Source of the DNA: Candidatus Bathyarchaeota archaeon
GTDB taxonomy: Archaea > Thermoproteota > Bathyarchaeia > Bathyarchaeales > DTEX01
Length of the DNA: 64,000 nucleotides
Assembly: GCA_018396995.1 (NCBI GenBank)
Contig: JAGTQB010000001.1
Span: forward strand, 1 to 64,000
Direction: 5' to 3'
The notes beneath the pieces are model-generated. The model was not told the DNA's origin. It made no database searches and saw only the letters and a program-made list of their open reading frames with translations. Both the position numbers and the translations under genes were made by a program. Below, piece by piece: positions 22,062-31,389 of this stretch (positions are counted from its first letter, which is position 1; each line of letters starts with the position of its first letter).

Positions 22062-23885
22062 TTGTTCGGTTATATGGGGAAGATCTTATGGATCGATTTA
22101 ACAGAGGAGAGAGTCTCAGCGGAGAGTCTCCCAGAGGAATTTGCGAGGAAATATATTGGCGGCTCTGGGCTAGCAGCTAAAATAATTTATGAGAAGATGC
22201 CTAAAGATATTGAACCATTTGACCCAGAGTCTATGCTAATATTTGCTACAGGACCCTTAACTGGCACGCCAACTCCATGTAGCGGGAGAATCTCTATATG
22301 TGCTAGATCTCCCCTCGGGATATGGGGTGAGTCACATGCTGGAAGCATGTTTGGGCCATACCTAAAGAAAGCTGGCTTTGATGCAATTGTAATTAAGGGT
22401 AAGGCTAAAAAGCCCACATACATCTGGATAGATGATGGTGAAGTTGAGTTCAGAAGTGCTGAGAAGATTTGGGGTAAAGACGTCTATGAAACCTATGAGA
22501 TCATTATGGAGGAGCTTAAGGATAAATCCATAAAGATAGCGGCTATAGGACCAGCTGGAGAAAACCTCGTAAAATATGCATCAATCATCTGCGGTGTTGG
22601 GAAGGCTGGCAGATCTGGGATGGGCGCGGTTATGGGGTCAAAGAATCTAAAGGCAATCGCTGTTAGAGGGACTAAGAGAATTCCCCTAGCAAAAGAGGAT
22701 GAACTTAAGGACTTCGCTAAAGAGGTTCAGATACAATTAATAAAGAGCTCCGCTGCTCAAAGTCTCCACAATTATGGTACTGGTGGAGGAATGGAGGCTT
22801 ACTATCAGTTAGGCAATATTCCAATAAAGAATCAAGGTGAAGGAGTCTGGGACGAAGCTAAAGTTGAAAAGATTGGGGGAAAAAGAATGTCCCAAACAAT
22901 CCTAGATAAAATAACCCCGTGCTGTAACTGTGTGATCGGATGCAAAAGAACAGTGTATATAAGGGAGGGCAAGTATGCTGGTCTCAAAGCTGATGGACCG
23001 GAATTCGAGACATTATGCATGCTTGGATCTAACCTCCTTAATGACAATTTAGAGCTAATTGTTAAGGCAAATGATCTCTGCAATCGCTTAGGGATAGACA
23101 CTATATCCATAGGCGGAGTTCTAGCATTTGCGATGGAAGCGTATGAGAAGGGTCTCCTAACAAAGGATGACACTGGTGGGCTGGAGCTTAAATGGGGTCC
23201 CTCGGAGGAGATTCTAGAGCTGATAAGGCGTATAGCTTATAGAGAGGGAATAGGAGATCTTATGGCTGAGGGTGTACGGGAGTTCTCTAGAAGGCTGGGC
23301 GGTGGAAGCGAGTACTTTGCCTTGCATGTTAAGGGGCTTGAGGTCCCTGCTCATAATCCGCGAGCCTTCTTTGGACACGCGTTAAGTTACGCTACAATGA
23401 ATAGGGGTGCCTGCCACTTAGCCTGGCCGCACAACCCAGATAGAGGAAGGCTGGTTCCGGAAATTGGTATAACGGCGGCAACTAACAGGTTTGAGTCAAA
23501 GGGGAAAGCTGTTGTTGTAAAGAAGATGCAAGATTACATGGAGTTATATGACCTTTTAGTGATCTGCAAATATGCGGCTTCAGCTGGGCTGACACTTACA
23601 CAGCTTACAAAGTTCTATGAGCTCGTTACCGGGAGGGCGATTACTATAGAGGAAATTATGAAGGTGGGTGAAAGATCGTTTAATTTGAAGAGGATTTTGA
23701 ATTGCATGTGGGGGGTTACATCAAGGGACGATGTGCTTCCCAAGAGACTTTTGGAGCCGCAGGAAGGAGGTACTATGCGTAATGTTCCCGACATGGATTT
23801 AATGTTGAAAGAGTACTATGAGGTCAGGGGATGGACGCCTGAAGGTACTCCTTCAAAAGAGAAAATACAAGAGCTTGAAATCTAG
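22062..23885 (+). CDS. Aldehyde:ferredoxin oxidoreductase family (tungsten enzyme)
   Basis: MFGYMGKILWIDLT, GPAGENLVKYASII, RSGMGAVMGSKNLKAIAVRG. Confidence 0.95.
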   Translation: MFGYMGKILWIDLTEERVSAESLPEEFARKYIGGSGLAAKIIYEKMPKDIEPFDPESMLIFATGPLTGTPTPCSGRISICARSPLGIWGESHAGSMFGPYLKKAGFDAIVIKGKAKKPTYIWIDDGEVEFRSAEKIWGKDVYETYEIIMEELKDKSIKIAAIGPAGENLVKYASIICGVGKAGRSGMGAVMGSKNLKAIAVRGTKRIPLAKEDELKDFAKEVQIQLIKSSAAQSLHNYGTGGGMEAYYQLGNIPIKNQGEGVWDEAKVEKIGGKRMSQTILDKITPCCNCVIGCKRTVYIREGKYAGLKADGPEFETLCMLGSNLLNDNLELIVKANDLCNRLGIDTISIGGVLAFAMEAYEKGLLTKDDTGGLELKWGPSEEILELIRRIAYREGIGDLMAEGVREFSRRLGGGSEYFALHVKGLEVPAHNPRAFFGHALSYATMNRGACHLAWPHNPDRGRLVPEIGITAATNRFESKGKAVVVKKMQDYMELYDLLVICKYAASAGLTLTQLTKFYELVTGRAITIEEIMKVGERSFNLKRILNCMWGVTSRDDVLPKRLLEPQEGGTMRNVPDMDLMLKEYYEVRGWTPEGTPSKEKIQELEI

Positions 23886-23925
23886 CAATAAACTAAAAAA
23901 ATAAAAAGAGGAAAACGTGGTTATT

Positions 23926-25230
23926 TTACGGGAAATTTATTACACCTTTATTCTTTAGTTCCATTATTTCTTCATCACTTAATTCAAGCAATCCCTTTAG
24001 AATCTTTACCGTATCTTCACCTATTCTTGTGGGTCCCCTCCACACTCTGCCAGGGGTCTTTGAGAACTTTGGAACAACACCCATTTGTTTAATTGTTCTC
24101 CCGGTCACCATCTCAAAAACCTCTATTATGTCTCCGCGCTGAAGCCAGTGGCTATCTTTAATAATATCTTCTGGCGTTGTTACTCTTGAGCAAGGTATAC
24201 GCCATTTGGCAAAATAATTTTCAAGCTCCTCCTTTGTATACTTTGCGAAACACTCAGTTATTATTTTATACAGTTGGCTACCTTTGGGAGAATCACGTAC
24301 TTGGCACTCTTCATATGGAAAATCGTCAGGGTTTATGCCTGTAAGTCCTGAGAGAGCTTCTATAAACCTGCGATAAACAGCTGGTCCAACTGCTCCAAGA
24401 GCTATCCAGCCGTCTTTCGCTCTATAAAGACCATAAGGCTGCGTTCTAGGATGCGTCTTTTCGTAGCCCCGCCAATCCATGTAACCATCTAAATTAAAGT
24501 ATAATGTATAGTAGAACTCAAGAATCCTCGCTATAGCCTCAAACTGAGCTACATCGACAACCTGCCCCTCTCCAGTTTTTTGTGCATGGATGTATGCTGC
24601 TAGCGCTCCCACCGCGCCGAAGAGAGCTGTAATGTAATCGCCCGTGTAGAACGGGATTCTAATAACGTCGTCGCTGGGGGCCATAAACGCTTTATTCCAG
24701 CCTGAATAGGCCTGCGCAATAAGGTCATAAGATGCTCTGGAACACTTCTCTGGATCTCCTCCAAATTTAGCTTTTCCATATCCGCTTACATGTACAATGA
24801 CAATTTTCGGGTTCACACTTAATATTTGCTCATCTGAAATCCCAAATCTCTCTTCCAGCCAGACCATATTCTCGATGAAAATATCGGATTGATTAATGAG
24901 ACCATAGAAGATCTCCTTTCCCTCCTCCGTTCTAAGATTAAGGGCTATGTGAAGCCTATTTCTTACACTGGAAGCATATTCAGAACCTATCCTTCTTCCA
25001 TCCCCCTCTATAAAGGGGCCCACGTACCTCCACGCCTCTCCATCAGTTCCCTCAATATGTATTAATTCGGCGCCACAGTCCGCTAATAATATGCCGATAA
25101 ATGGGCCGGCAACTATGCTTCCAGCACTTAGAACCCTTATTCCACTTAAAGGTCCATGGGACGGAGCGAATAAAGGAGCACTCTTTCTCTTAAGATTCCT
25201 AAGAGACTTCATATAGCCAGCATCCTCCAC
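23926..25230 (-). CDS. CaiB/BaiF family (type III) CoA-transferase
   Basis: GPLSGIRVLSAGSIVAGPFIGILLADCGAELIHIEG and FYTGDYITALFGAVGALAAYIHAQKTGEGQVVDVAQFEA. Confidence 0.94.
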   Translation of the reverse strand: MEDAGYMKSLRNLKRKSAPLFAPSHGPLSGIRVLSAGSIVAGPFIGILLADCGAELIHIEGTDGEAWRYVGPFIEGDGRRIGSEYASSVRNRLHIALNLRTEEGKEIFYGLINQSDIFIENMVWLEERFGISDEQILSVNPKIVIVHVSGYGKAKFGGDPEKCSRASYDLIAQAYSGWNKAFMAPSDDVIRIPFYTGDYITALFGAVGALAAYIHAQKTGEGQVVDVAQFEAIARILEFYYTLYFNLDGYMDWRGYEKTHPRTQPYGLYRAKDGWIALGAVGPAVYRRFIEALSGLTGINPDDFPYEECQVRDSPKGSQLYKIITECFAKYTKEELENYFAKWRIPCSRVTTPEDIIKDSHWLQRGDIIEVFEMVTGRTIKQMGVVPKFSKTPGRVWRGPTRIGEDTVKILKGLLELSDEEIMELKNKGVINFP

Positions 25231-25308
25231 AGTAACATTTTACAGTCAATAATAGCATATAGGTTGAAGATTAAAAAAATAAAGATTATGGAAACTTACT
25301 TTCTTTAA

Positions 25309-27282
25309 TTAACGCCCTTTAAAGTTTGGTGTTCTCCTGTATGTAAATGCTTGAATTCCCTCTGCAACATCGTCTGTGAGAGATATGTCTCCAGAGGCCT
25401 CTGATTCGAGTAGGCATCCGGTCTCTAATGCTGGCATAACACCATACGCTATAATCTTCTTCAAGTACTTGACGGCTACCGGTGGTAGCGAGGCCACATT
25501 ACTTGCAAATTTTAAGGCTTTCTCCCAGAACTCTTCATCCTTATAGACTTCTGAAACTAATCCAAGACTAAGGGCTGTTTGTGCATCAATATTCTTCCGG
25601 AGCATTATTATCTCCTTAAGTTTACTAACTCCAATCATGTAAGCGAGCCTTTGCGTTCCACCCCAGCCTGGAGTTATACCTAAGCCGAGTTCAGGCAGAC
25701 CGAGATAGGCTTTCTCACTCATAACCCTTAAGTCACATGCGAGGGCTAGCTCAAATCCCCCGCCTAAAGCTGGCCCATTAATTGCAGCGATCACTGGCTT
25801 TGGATAAAGCTCTATCTTCCTAAAGACTCTATGACCCATCTGACTTGTCTCGGTAACTAGTTCTGGTCTTCCAGAGGCAAACATTGATATATCTGCGCCT
25901 GCACAGAAGTTCCTGCCGACACCAGTAATAATTATAGCTTTTACATCTTCATCTTCTTCAAACATTTCAAGAGCGTCCTCGATCTCCGCGAGGAAAGTCA
26001 TGTTAAGGGCGTTGGCCCTCCTAGGTCTGTTGAGTCTGATAACGCCTATCCTATCAATCTTCTCAGTTAAAACAAACTCATAATTACCCTTTCCATATTT
26101 GTAGAAGCCTTCCCCAGTCTTCCTTCCAAGCTTCCCCTCTTGGAGCATCTTTTCCAGAACCGGGTTTACTTTATATCTATCTTCTCTATACTTCTCGTAA
26201 AGCTCATTTAACTTAGCTACAATTTTATCTATCCCAACTTCATCAGCCATTCTTAGCAGGCCTCTTGGATAGTTAAGTCCATGCAGGACTGCGAGGTCTA
26301 CTTCCTCTGGCGTAGCAACACCCTTCTCAATTAGCCATGCAGCCTCATTAACTGCTGGAGCCAATAATCTAAGCAGATCAAATTTAGCTCCGGCCCTAAG
26401 GGGCACCTCATTGGTCTTTCCTCCAGTCCAATCATAGAATCCCTTTCCAGTCTTCTTTCCAAGGTGTCCAGCCTTATAGAGTTTCTCAAAGAGGGGTGCT
26501 GGCCTATAAGTCTCGCCGAGCTTTTCCCTGAAGTACTGGAGCACGTGGTAACTGAGGTCTATGCATCCATTACCAAGGAGGTCGTGTAGCTCAAAGAGCC
26601 CCATTGGTAGCCCCATTCTATACTTTACTGCAGAATCTATTTCCTCAATAGTTCCCTCGCCCATATCAACGGCCCATGCAGCCTCATTTGCCATAGTATT
26701 GAAGATTCTATTTGCGATGAAGCCTGGAACGTCCTTTCTAACGTGGACTACCACCCTCTCAATCTTCTTTGAGAATTCCTCAACAATCTTAGCTGTCTCC
26801 TCGCTAGTCCTCTCGCCCCATACGATTTCGAGAAGTCTAAGAACCTTTGGCGGATTAAAGAAGTGCATACCGATGAACTTGTCGGGCCTATTTGTCGCCT
26901 TAGCCAACTCAGTTATACTAAGGGATGATGTATTAGACGCTAGGATCGCATGCTTAGGAGCATATTTATCGATCTCGCTGAACACTTTCTTCTTTAAATC
27001 GAGGTTTTCAGGTATGGCTTCTATTACTAAGTCTACGTCTTTAACAGCCTCCTCCAGGTTAATGGTGGTTGTTATTCTACTCATGACAGCATCAATATTC
27101 TCCTTAAGGTATCCTCGCTCATAGCTGCTCTTTAGACCTTCCCTGATTCTTTCAAGGGCTCTCCTAAGTATATCCTCGCTTATATCCTCCAGTTTCACGG
27201 TAAAGCCGTAAGAAGCAACCACTTCGGCTATAGCTGAACCCATTACGCCAGCTCCGACTACCGCAACTTTCTTTATTTCCAT
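25309..27282 (-). CDS. 3-hydroxyacyl-CoA dehydrogenase / enoyl-CoA hydratase fusion
   Basis: N-terminal VAVVGAGVMGSAIAEVVASYG and GMHFFNPPKVLRLLEIV; C-terminal crotonase domain (GVGRNFCAGADISMF, AINGPALGGGFELALACDLRV). Confidence 0.95.
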   Translation of the reverse strand: MEIKKVAVVGAGVMGSAIAEVVASYGFTVKLEDISEDILRRALERIREGLKSSYERGYLKENIDAVMSRITTTINLEEAVKDVDLVIEAIPENLDLKKKVFSEIDKYAPKHAILASNTSSLSITELAKATNRPDKFIGMHFFNPPKVLRLLEIVWGERTSEETAKIVEEFSKKIERVVVHVRKDVPGFIANRIFNTMANEAAWAVDMGEGTIEEIDSAVKYRMGLPMGLFELHDLLGNGCIDLSYHVLQYFREKLGETYRPAPLFEKLYKAGHLGKKTGKGFYDWTGGKTNEVPLRAGAKFDLLRLLAPAVNEAAWLIEKGVATPEEVDLAVLHGLNYPRGLLRMADEVGIDKIVAKLNELYEKYREDRYKVNPVLEKMLQEGKLGRKTGEGFYKYGKGNYEFVLTEKIDRIGVIRLNRPRRANALNMTFLAEIEDALEMFEEDEDVKAIIITGVGRNFCAGADISMFASGRPELVTETSQMGHRVFRKIELYPKPVIAAINGPALGGGFELALACDLRVMSEKAYLGLPELGLGITPGWGGTQRLAYMIGVSKLKEIIMLRKNIDAQTALSLGLVSEVYKDEEFWEKALKFASNVASLPPVAVKYLKKIIAYGVMPALETGCLLESEASGDISLTDDVAEGIQAFTYRRTPNFKGR

Positions 27283-27482
27283 TCTAAATCACACCGTTTG
27301 ACTCGCTTTTAAAGATAATATCTAGCTGACTCTTTTAAACCTTTATCCTTAAATATCACAGACATCTAAACTATAGTTAATTCAAAAAGACTTAAACTAA
27401 ATAAACCTGAAAAACAAGTTTAAAAAACTTTTAAATAGCTTTCTATTCTAATTCTTTTAATTTACCCTGGAGGGGAAAATTA

Positions 27483-28676
27483 TTGCCAGGGGTAAAGGAT
27501 AAAGTTGCTATAATTGGGATGGGCTGCACAAGGTTTAGTGAGCACTGGGATAAGAGCGTCAACGACTTAATTGTTGAAGCTTGTTATGAGGCTTTTGAGG
27601 ATGCTGGAATAGAGCCTAAAGATATTCAGGCGGCCTGGATTGCTACAGCCTGGAGCGGTGAGCTCGGTCGTACCTTAGCATACCCCCTCAAATTGAATTT
27701 CATACCGGTAACAAGAGTTGAGAATAGATGTGCTAGTGGGCATGATGCTTTTATAAATGCTTGTTATGCTGTGGCTTGCGGGGCTTTTGACGTAGTCTTG
27801 GTTTGTGGAGCTGAGAAATTAAAGGATACGGGGTTACCGATTCCTGGAGACTATAACCCAACGACCCTCTACACAAGTAGGGTTGATACAGGATACCTTC
27901 CAGTAACTGCTTGGGCCATGTTCGCCTTAAGATATTTCCACCATTACGGCATTCCAATTGAGGAGGGTAGAAGAATCTTGTCTAAGATAGCCGTTAAGAA
28001 TCACTTTAACGGTTATTTAGCTCCGAAAGCTCAATTTCGCCGCAGAATAACACTTGAAGAGGCTCTTAAAGCCCCGATTATAGCATGGCCGCTGGGGCTC
28101 TATGATTGCTGTGGGATAGCTGATGGCGCCGCCGCAGCGATACTCGTTAGAGCTGATTTGGCGAGAAATTACAGGGATGATTATGTGCTTGTTAAGGGAG
28201 TGGGCATGAGTACTGGCGTATATCAAGGCCAGATAATGGATGACTTTCCTTTGGCATATATCGAAGAGAATTTTAGAGCTTCAAGGATGGCTTATAAGGA
28301 AGCTGGAATAGAGAATCCGAGAAAGCAGCTGGATTTAGCCGAGGTTCACGACTGCTTCACAATTCATGAACTCGTTATCTACGAGGACTTAGGTTTTTCC
28401 CCGAGGGGCAAGGCGAAAGAAGATGTTGAGAATGGAACATTTGAGCTGAAGGGTGAGCTTCCAGTGAATACTGATGGCGGACTAAAATGCTTTGGGCATC
28501 CCTTAGGAGCTACAGGACTAAGAATGATCTATGAGGTTTATAAGCAGCTTCAGGGGAAAGCTGATCAACGTCAAGTTGAAATAAGAAACCAACGGGGGCT
28601 GACACATACGTGCGGTGGAACCCCAATAGATGCTCAGACAGCCGCCGTGGCTATTCTTGGTTTAAGGGGGGTATAA
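27483..28676 (+). CDS. Thiolase-family protein (acetyl-CoA acetyltransferase/SCP-x type), TTG start
   Basis: VENRCASGHDAFINACYAV (catalytic Cys), GHPLGATG and THTCGG. Confidence 0.92.
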   Translation: MPGVKDKVAIIGMGCTRFSEHWDKSVNDLIVEACYEAFEDAGIEPKDIQAAWIATAWSGELGRTLAYPLKLNFIPVTRVENRCASGHDAFINACYAVACGAFDVVLVCGAEKLKDTGLPIPGDYNPTTLYTSRVDTGYLPVTAWAMFALRYFHHYGIPIEEGRRILSKIAVKNHFNGYLAPKAQFRRRITLEEALKAPIIAWPLGLYDCCGIADGAAAAILVRADLARNYRDDYVLVKGVGMSTGVYQGQIMDDFPLAYIEENFRASRMAYKEAGIENPRKQLDLAEVHDCFTIHELVIYEDLGFSPRGKAKEDVENGTFELKGELPVNTDGGLKCFGHPLGATGLRMIYEVYKQLQGKADQRQVEIRNQRGLTHTCGGTPIDAQTAAVAILGLRGV

Positions 28677-28677
28677 C

Positions 28678-30084
28678 ATGGTTGGAATAGTCTCTTATGG
28701 AGCTTATATTCCGATATGGAGAATCAGCCGTGATCTTCTAAGTAAGGGAGCGCCCGGCGAAAGATCCGTTGCTGGAAAAGATGAAGATAGTCTAACAATG
28801 GCTGTTGCAGCCGCACAAAACTGTCTAAAAGACTTTGATCGAGAGAGTATTGATGGTGTTCTCTTTGCCTCAACAACATCTCCCTTCAGAGAGAAGTGCG
28901 CGGCCAGCACAATAGCCGCGGCCCTCGACCTCCGCCGCGACATTTTCACAACCGACTTCGCTAATTCACTCAGGGCTGGAACGAGCGCATTGAAAGCCGC
29001 GCTTAGCATGGTTAAATCTGGAATGGCTAGACAAGTGCTCGTTACAGCGGCAGATTGCCGCCTAGGGCCCCCTGGCTCAGTTTTTGAGCAGACGTTCGGT
29101 GATGGAGCAGCCGCTGTTTTAGTGGGGATGGAGGGCTTAATTGCTGATTTTGAGGGAGATTTCTCCATAACTGATGAAATATATGATGTCTGGCGAAGGG
29201 ACATAGATTTATACGTAAACTCTTGGGAGGATCGGTTCATCTTCTTGCATGGCTATCAGGCTGTCCTCAGTGAAGTTATCTCTGGCTTAATGAAGAAGAT
29301 GGGTGTTGAGCCAAAAGATGTTAGGAAAGCTGTTTTGCCAGCCCCTGATCTCCGTAGGGTTATGGATTTAGCGAGAGCTCTAGGTTTTGATCCAAAGACT
29401 CAGCTTCAAGATCCATTAATTGATAATGTCGGTAACACTGGAGCAGCTCAACCCCTCATGCTCCTCGCCGCAGCCTTAGAGGAGGCCAGTCCAGAAGATC
29501 GGATTCTCCTAGCAGGTTATGGTAACGGCGGCGACGCCTTCATATTCAAGGTGAGGGCGGAGATAAAGAAGATTGATAGCAAGTGGAGGGGTGTGAAATC
29601 GTATCTTCAGAGGAAGAAGCATGTGCCAGACTACGCTACATATCTCATGTGGCGTAAGCTTGTCCTAACGCCTCCTCCAAGGGTTCCAATGTCGGTATCC
29701 TATCCATCGGCAACAGCGATATGGAGGGAAAGAAAGCGTATATATTCGCTCCACGGAGTGAGATGCAAGGTATGCGGTACAATCCAGTATCCTCCGCAGC
29801 GGGTCTGCATTAAGTGCCGTGCAAAAGATAACTTCGAGGAAGTTGGATTAGGCGGCAGGAGGGGGAAGCTCTTCACGTACTCATTTGACTTCATAAGGGG
29901 GAATGTGCCAATCGGCATAGTTAACCTCGAGGGCGGTGGGAGACTATTCTTAGAATTAACTGACGTTGAATCTGGAGACATAAAAATAGATATGCCAGTA
30001 GAACTGGTCTTCAGAAGACTCGACTTATGGCGAGAAGACGGTATATACGGCTACTTCTGGAAAGCAGCTCCTGCAAGAGATTGA
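28678..30084 (+). CDS. HMG-CoA synthase-like protein fused to C-terminal DUF35 zinc-ribbon/OB domain
   Basis: N-terminal KAS III/HMGCS-like fold sequence; C-terminal GVRCKVCGTIQYPPQRVCIKCRAKDNFEEVGL rubredoxin-like zinc ribbon plus OB. Confidence 0.88.
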   Translation: MVGIVSYGAYIPIWRISRDLLSKGAPGERSVAGKDEDSLTMAVAAAQNCLKDFDRESIDGVLFASTTSPFREKCAASTIAAALDLRRDIFTTDFANSLRAGTSALKAALSMVKSGMARQVLVTAADCRLGPPGSVFEQTFGDGAAAVLVGMEGLIADFEGDFSITDEIYDVWRRDIDLYVNSWEDRFIFLHGYQAVLSEVISGLMKKMGVEPKDVRKAVLPAPDLRRVMDLARALGFDPKTQLQDPLIDNVGNTGAAQPLMLLAAALEEASPEDRILLAGYGNGGDAFIFKVRAEIKKIDSKWRGVKSYLQRKKHVPDYATYLMWRKLVLTPPPRVPMSVSYPSATAIWRERKRIYSLHGVRCKVCGTIQYPPQRVCIKCRAKDNFEEVGLGGRRGKLFTYSFDFIRGNVPIGIVNLEGGGRLFLELTDVESGDIKIDMPVELVFRRLDLWREDGIYGYFWKAAPARD

Positions 30085-30116
30085 TAATTAAAAAATTAAA
30101 AATTTTCTTTTTTATT

Positions 30117-31277
30117 TTAAAAATCGACACTTCTCCCCTCATATATATAAGTGTAAAGTTTTTTGGTCTCTTCTAGGTTTAGTGTCCTTGGGTTTCCTCT
30201 AAGAACAACGGATCTAATGGTTTTATTAGACACGTCTTCCAGCTTCCTCTCAAATTCCTCAGCTGAAACTCCAGCCTCCTTTAGTGACGATGGTATTCCG
30301 AGCTCCCGCCTAAGCTGTAAAATGTTCTCTAATAGGGTCTTCACAGCCTCATCGTCCGTTTTAGTCTCTATACCTATCGCCCTCGCTATCTCAGCATACT
30401 TCCGCATAGCCACCCTAGAATTATATTCTATTGAGTATGGTAAGATTATCCCCATTAATTTCCCATGAGGTATATGAAAGGCTCCTCCGGCAACATGTCC
30501 TATAGCGTGAACCATACCAACTTCAGAATTTGTGAAGGCTATCCCAGCCATCATTGATGCTATATGCATCTTTTCTCTAGCCTCTTTATCCCCGGTTACA
30601 TATGATCTCCTGAGATACTTGAAGATTAACTGTATAGCTTTAAGCGCCATTGCGTCTGAAAAGTCGTTGCTTAGCGGCGAGACATATGCCTCTATTGCGT
30701 GAGTTAATGCATCAAATCCCGTATCGGCAACGAGACTCCGCGGCATCGCCATTGGAAACTCTGGGTCAATTATGGCTATATCTGGCACAAGCTCTTTATT
30801 GGCTAGCTCCAGCTTTCTCTCCTCAGTAACACTTGTTATAACGGTAGCCCAACTAACCTCTGAACCGGATCCGCTCGTCGTGGGTATACATATTAATTTA
30901 GCCTTCCTCCTCAACCCAAGCTTTATAAACGGATTTATTGATGAGACTTCAAGGTCAGGTCGCTCATAAAGAACCCATATCGCCTTGGCAGCGTCCATGT
31001 TACTTCCTCCACCAAGCCCTACTATCAGATCCGGCGCGTATTTTCTAGCTAACTCCGCCCCTCTCACAATAGTCTCCACAGAAGGCTCCGGTTCAACCTC
31101 AAAAAACTCAGATTCTACTCCAGCCTCTTTCAAGTAGTTCGCCACCTTATCAGCAAATCCCATCCGCCTGACGGTTTTACCTGTAATTATTAATGCTCTC
31201 TTCCCCTCAATGCGTTTTAAATACTCTGTGGCTCTCTCCCCCACAACTATCGTTTTTGGAAGGGATATCTCCAACAT
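30117..31277 (-). CDS. Iron-containing alcohol dehydrogenase
   Basis: GLGGGSNMDAAKAIWVLYE, IPTTSGSGSEVSWATVIT, DALTHAIEAYVS and HAIGHVAGGAFHIPHGKLMGIILP. Confidence 0.95.
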   Translation of the reverse strand: MLEISLPKTIVVGERATEYLKRIEGKRALIITGKTVRRMGFADKVANYLKEAGVESEFFEVEPEPSVETIVRGAELARKYAPDLIVGLGGGSNMDAAKAIWVLYERPDLEVSSINPFIKLGLRRKAKLICIPTTSGSGSEVSWATVITSVTEERKLELANKELVPDIAIIDPEFPMAMPRSLVADTGFDALTHAIEAYVSPLSNDFSDAMALKAIQLIFKYLRRSYVTGDKEAREKMHIASMMAGIAFTNSEVGMVHAIGHVAGGAFHIPHGKLMGIILPYSIEYNSRVAMRKYAEIARAIGIETKTDDEAVKTLLENILQLRRELGIPSSLKEAGVSAEEFERKLEDVSNKTIRSVVLRGNPRTLNLEETKKLYTYIYEGRSVDF

Positions 31278-31389
31278 ATTTTTCCCTCCTCAAAATACCA
31301 TTATGGCATTCGCTAAATAAGTATTTAGGATTTCCCACAAAGCGAAATCCTTTTAAATTTAATGTTTCACATATCTATGAAGATGCGCT

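Noticed and set aside
26561-27124. 187-aa plus-strand ORF
   Set aside because: Antisense to the well-supported HADH/ECH fusion gene.
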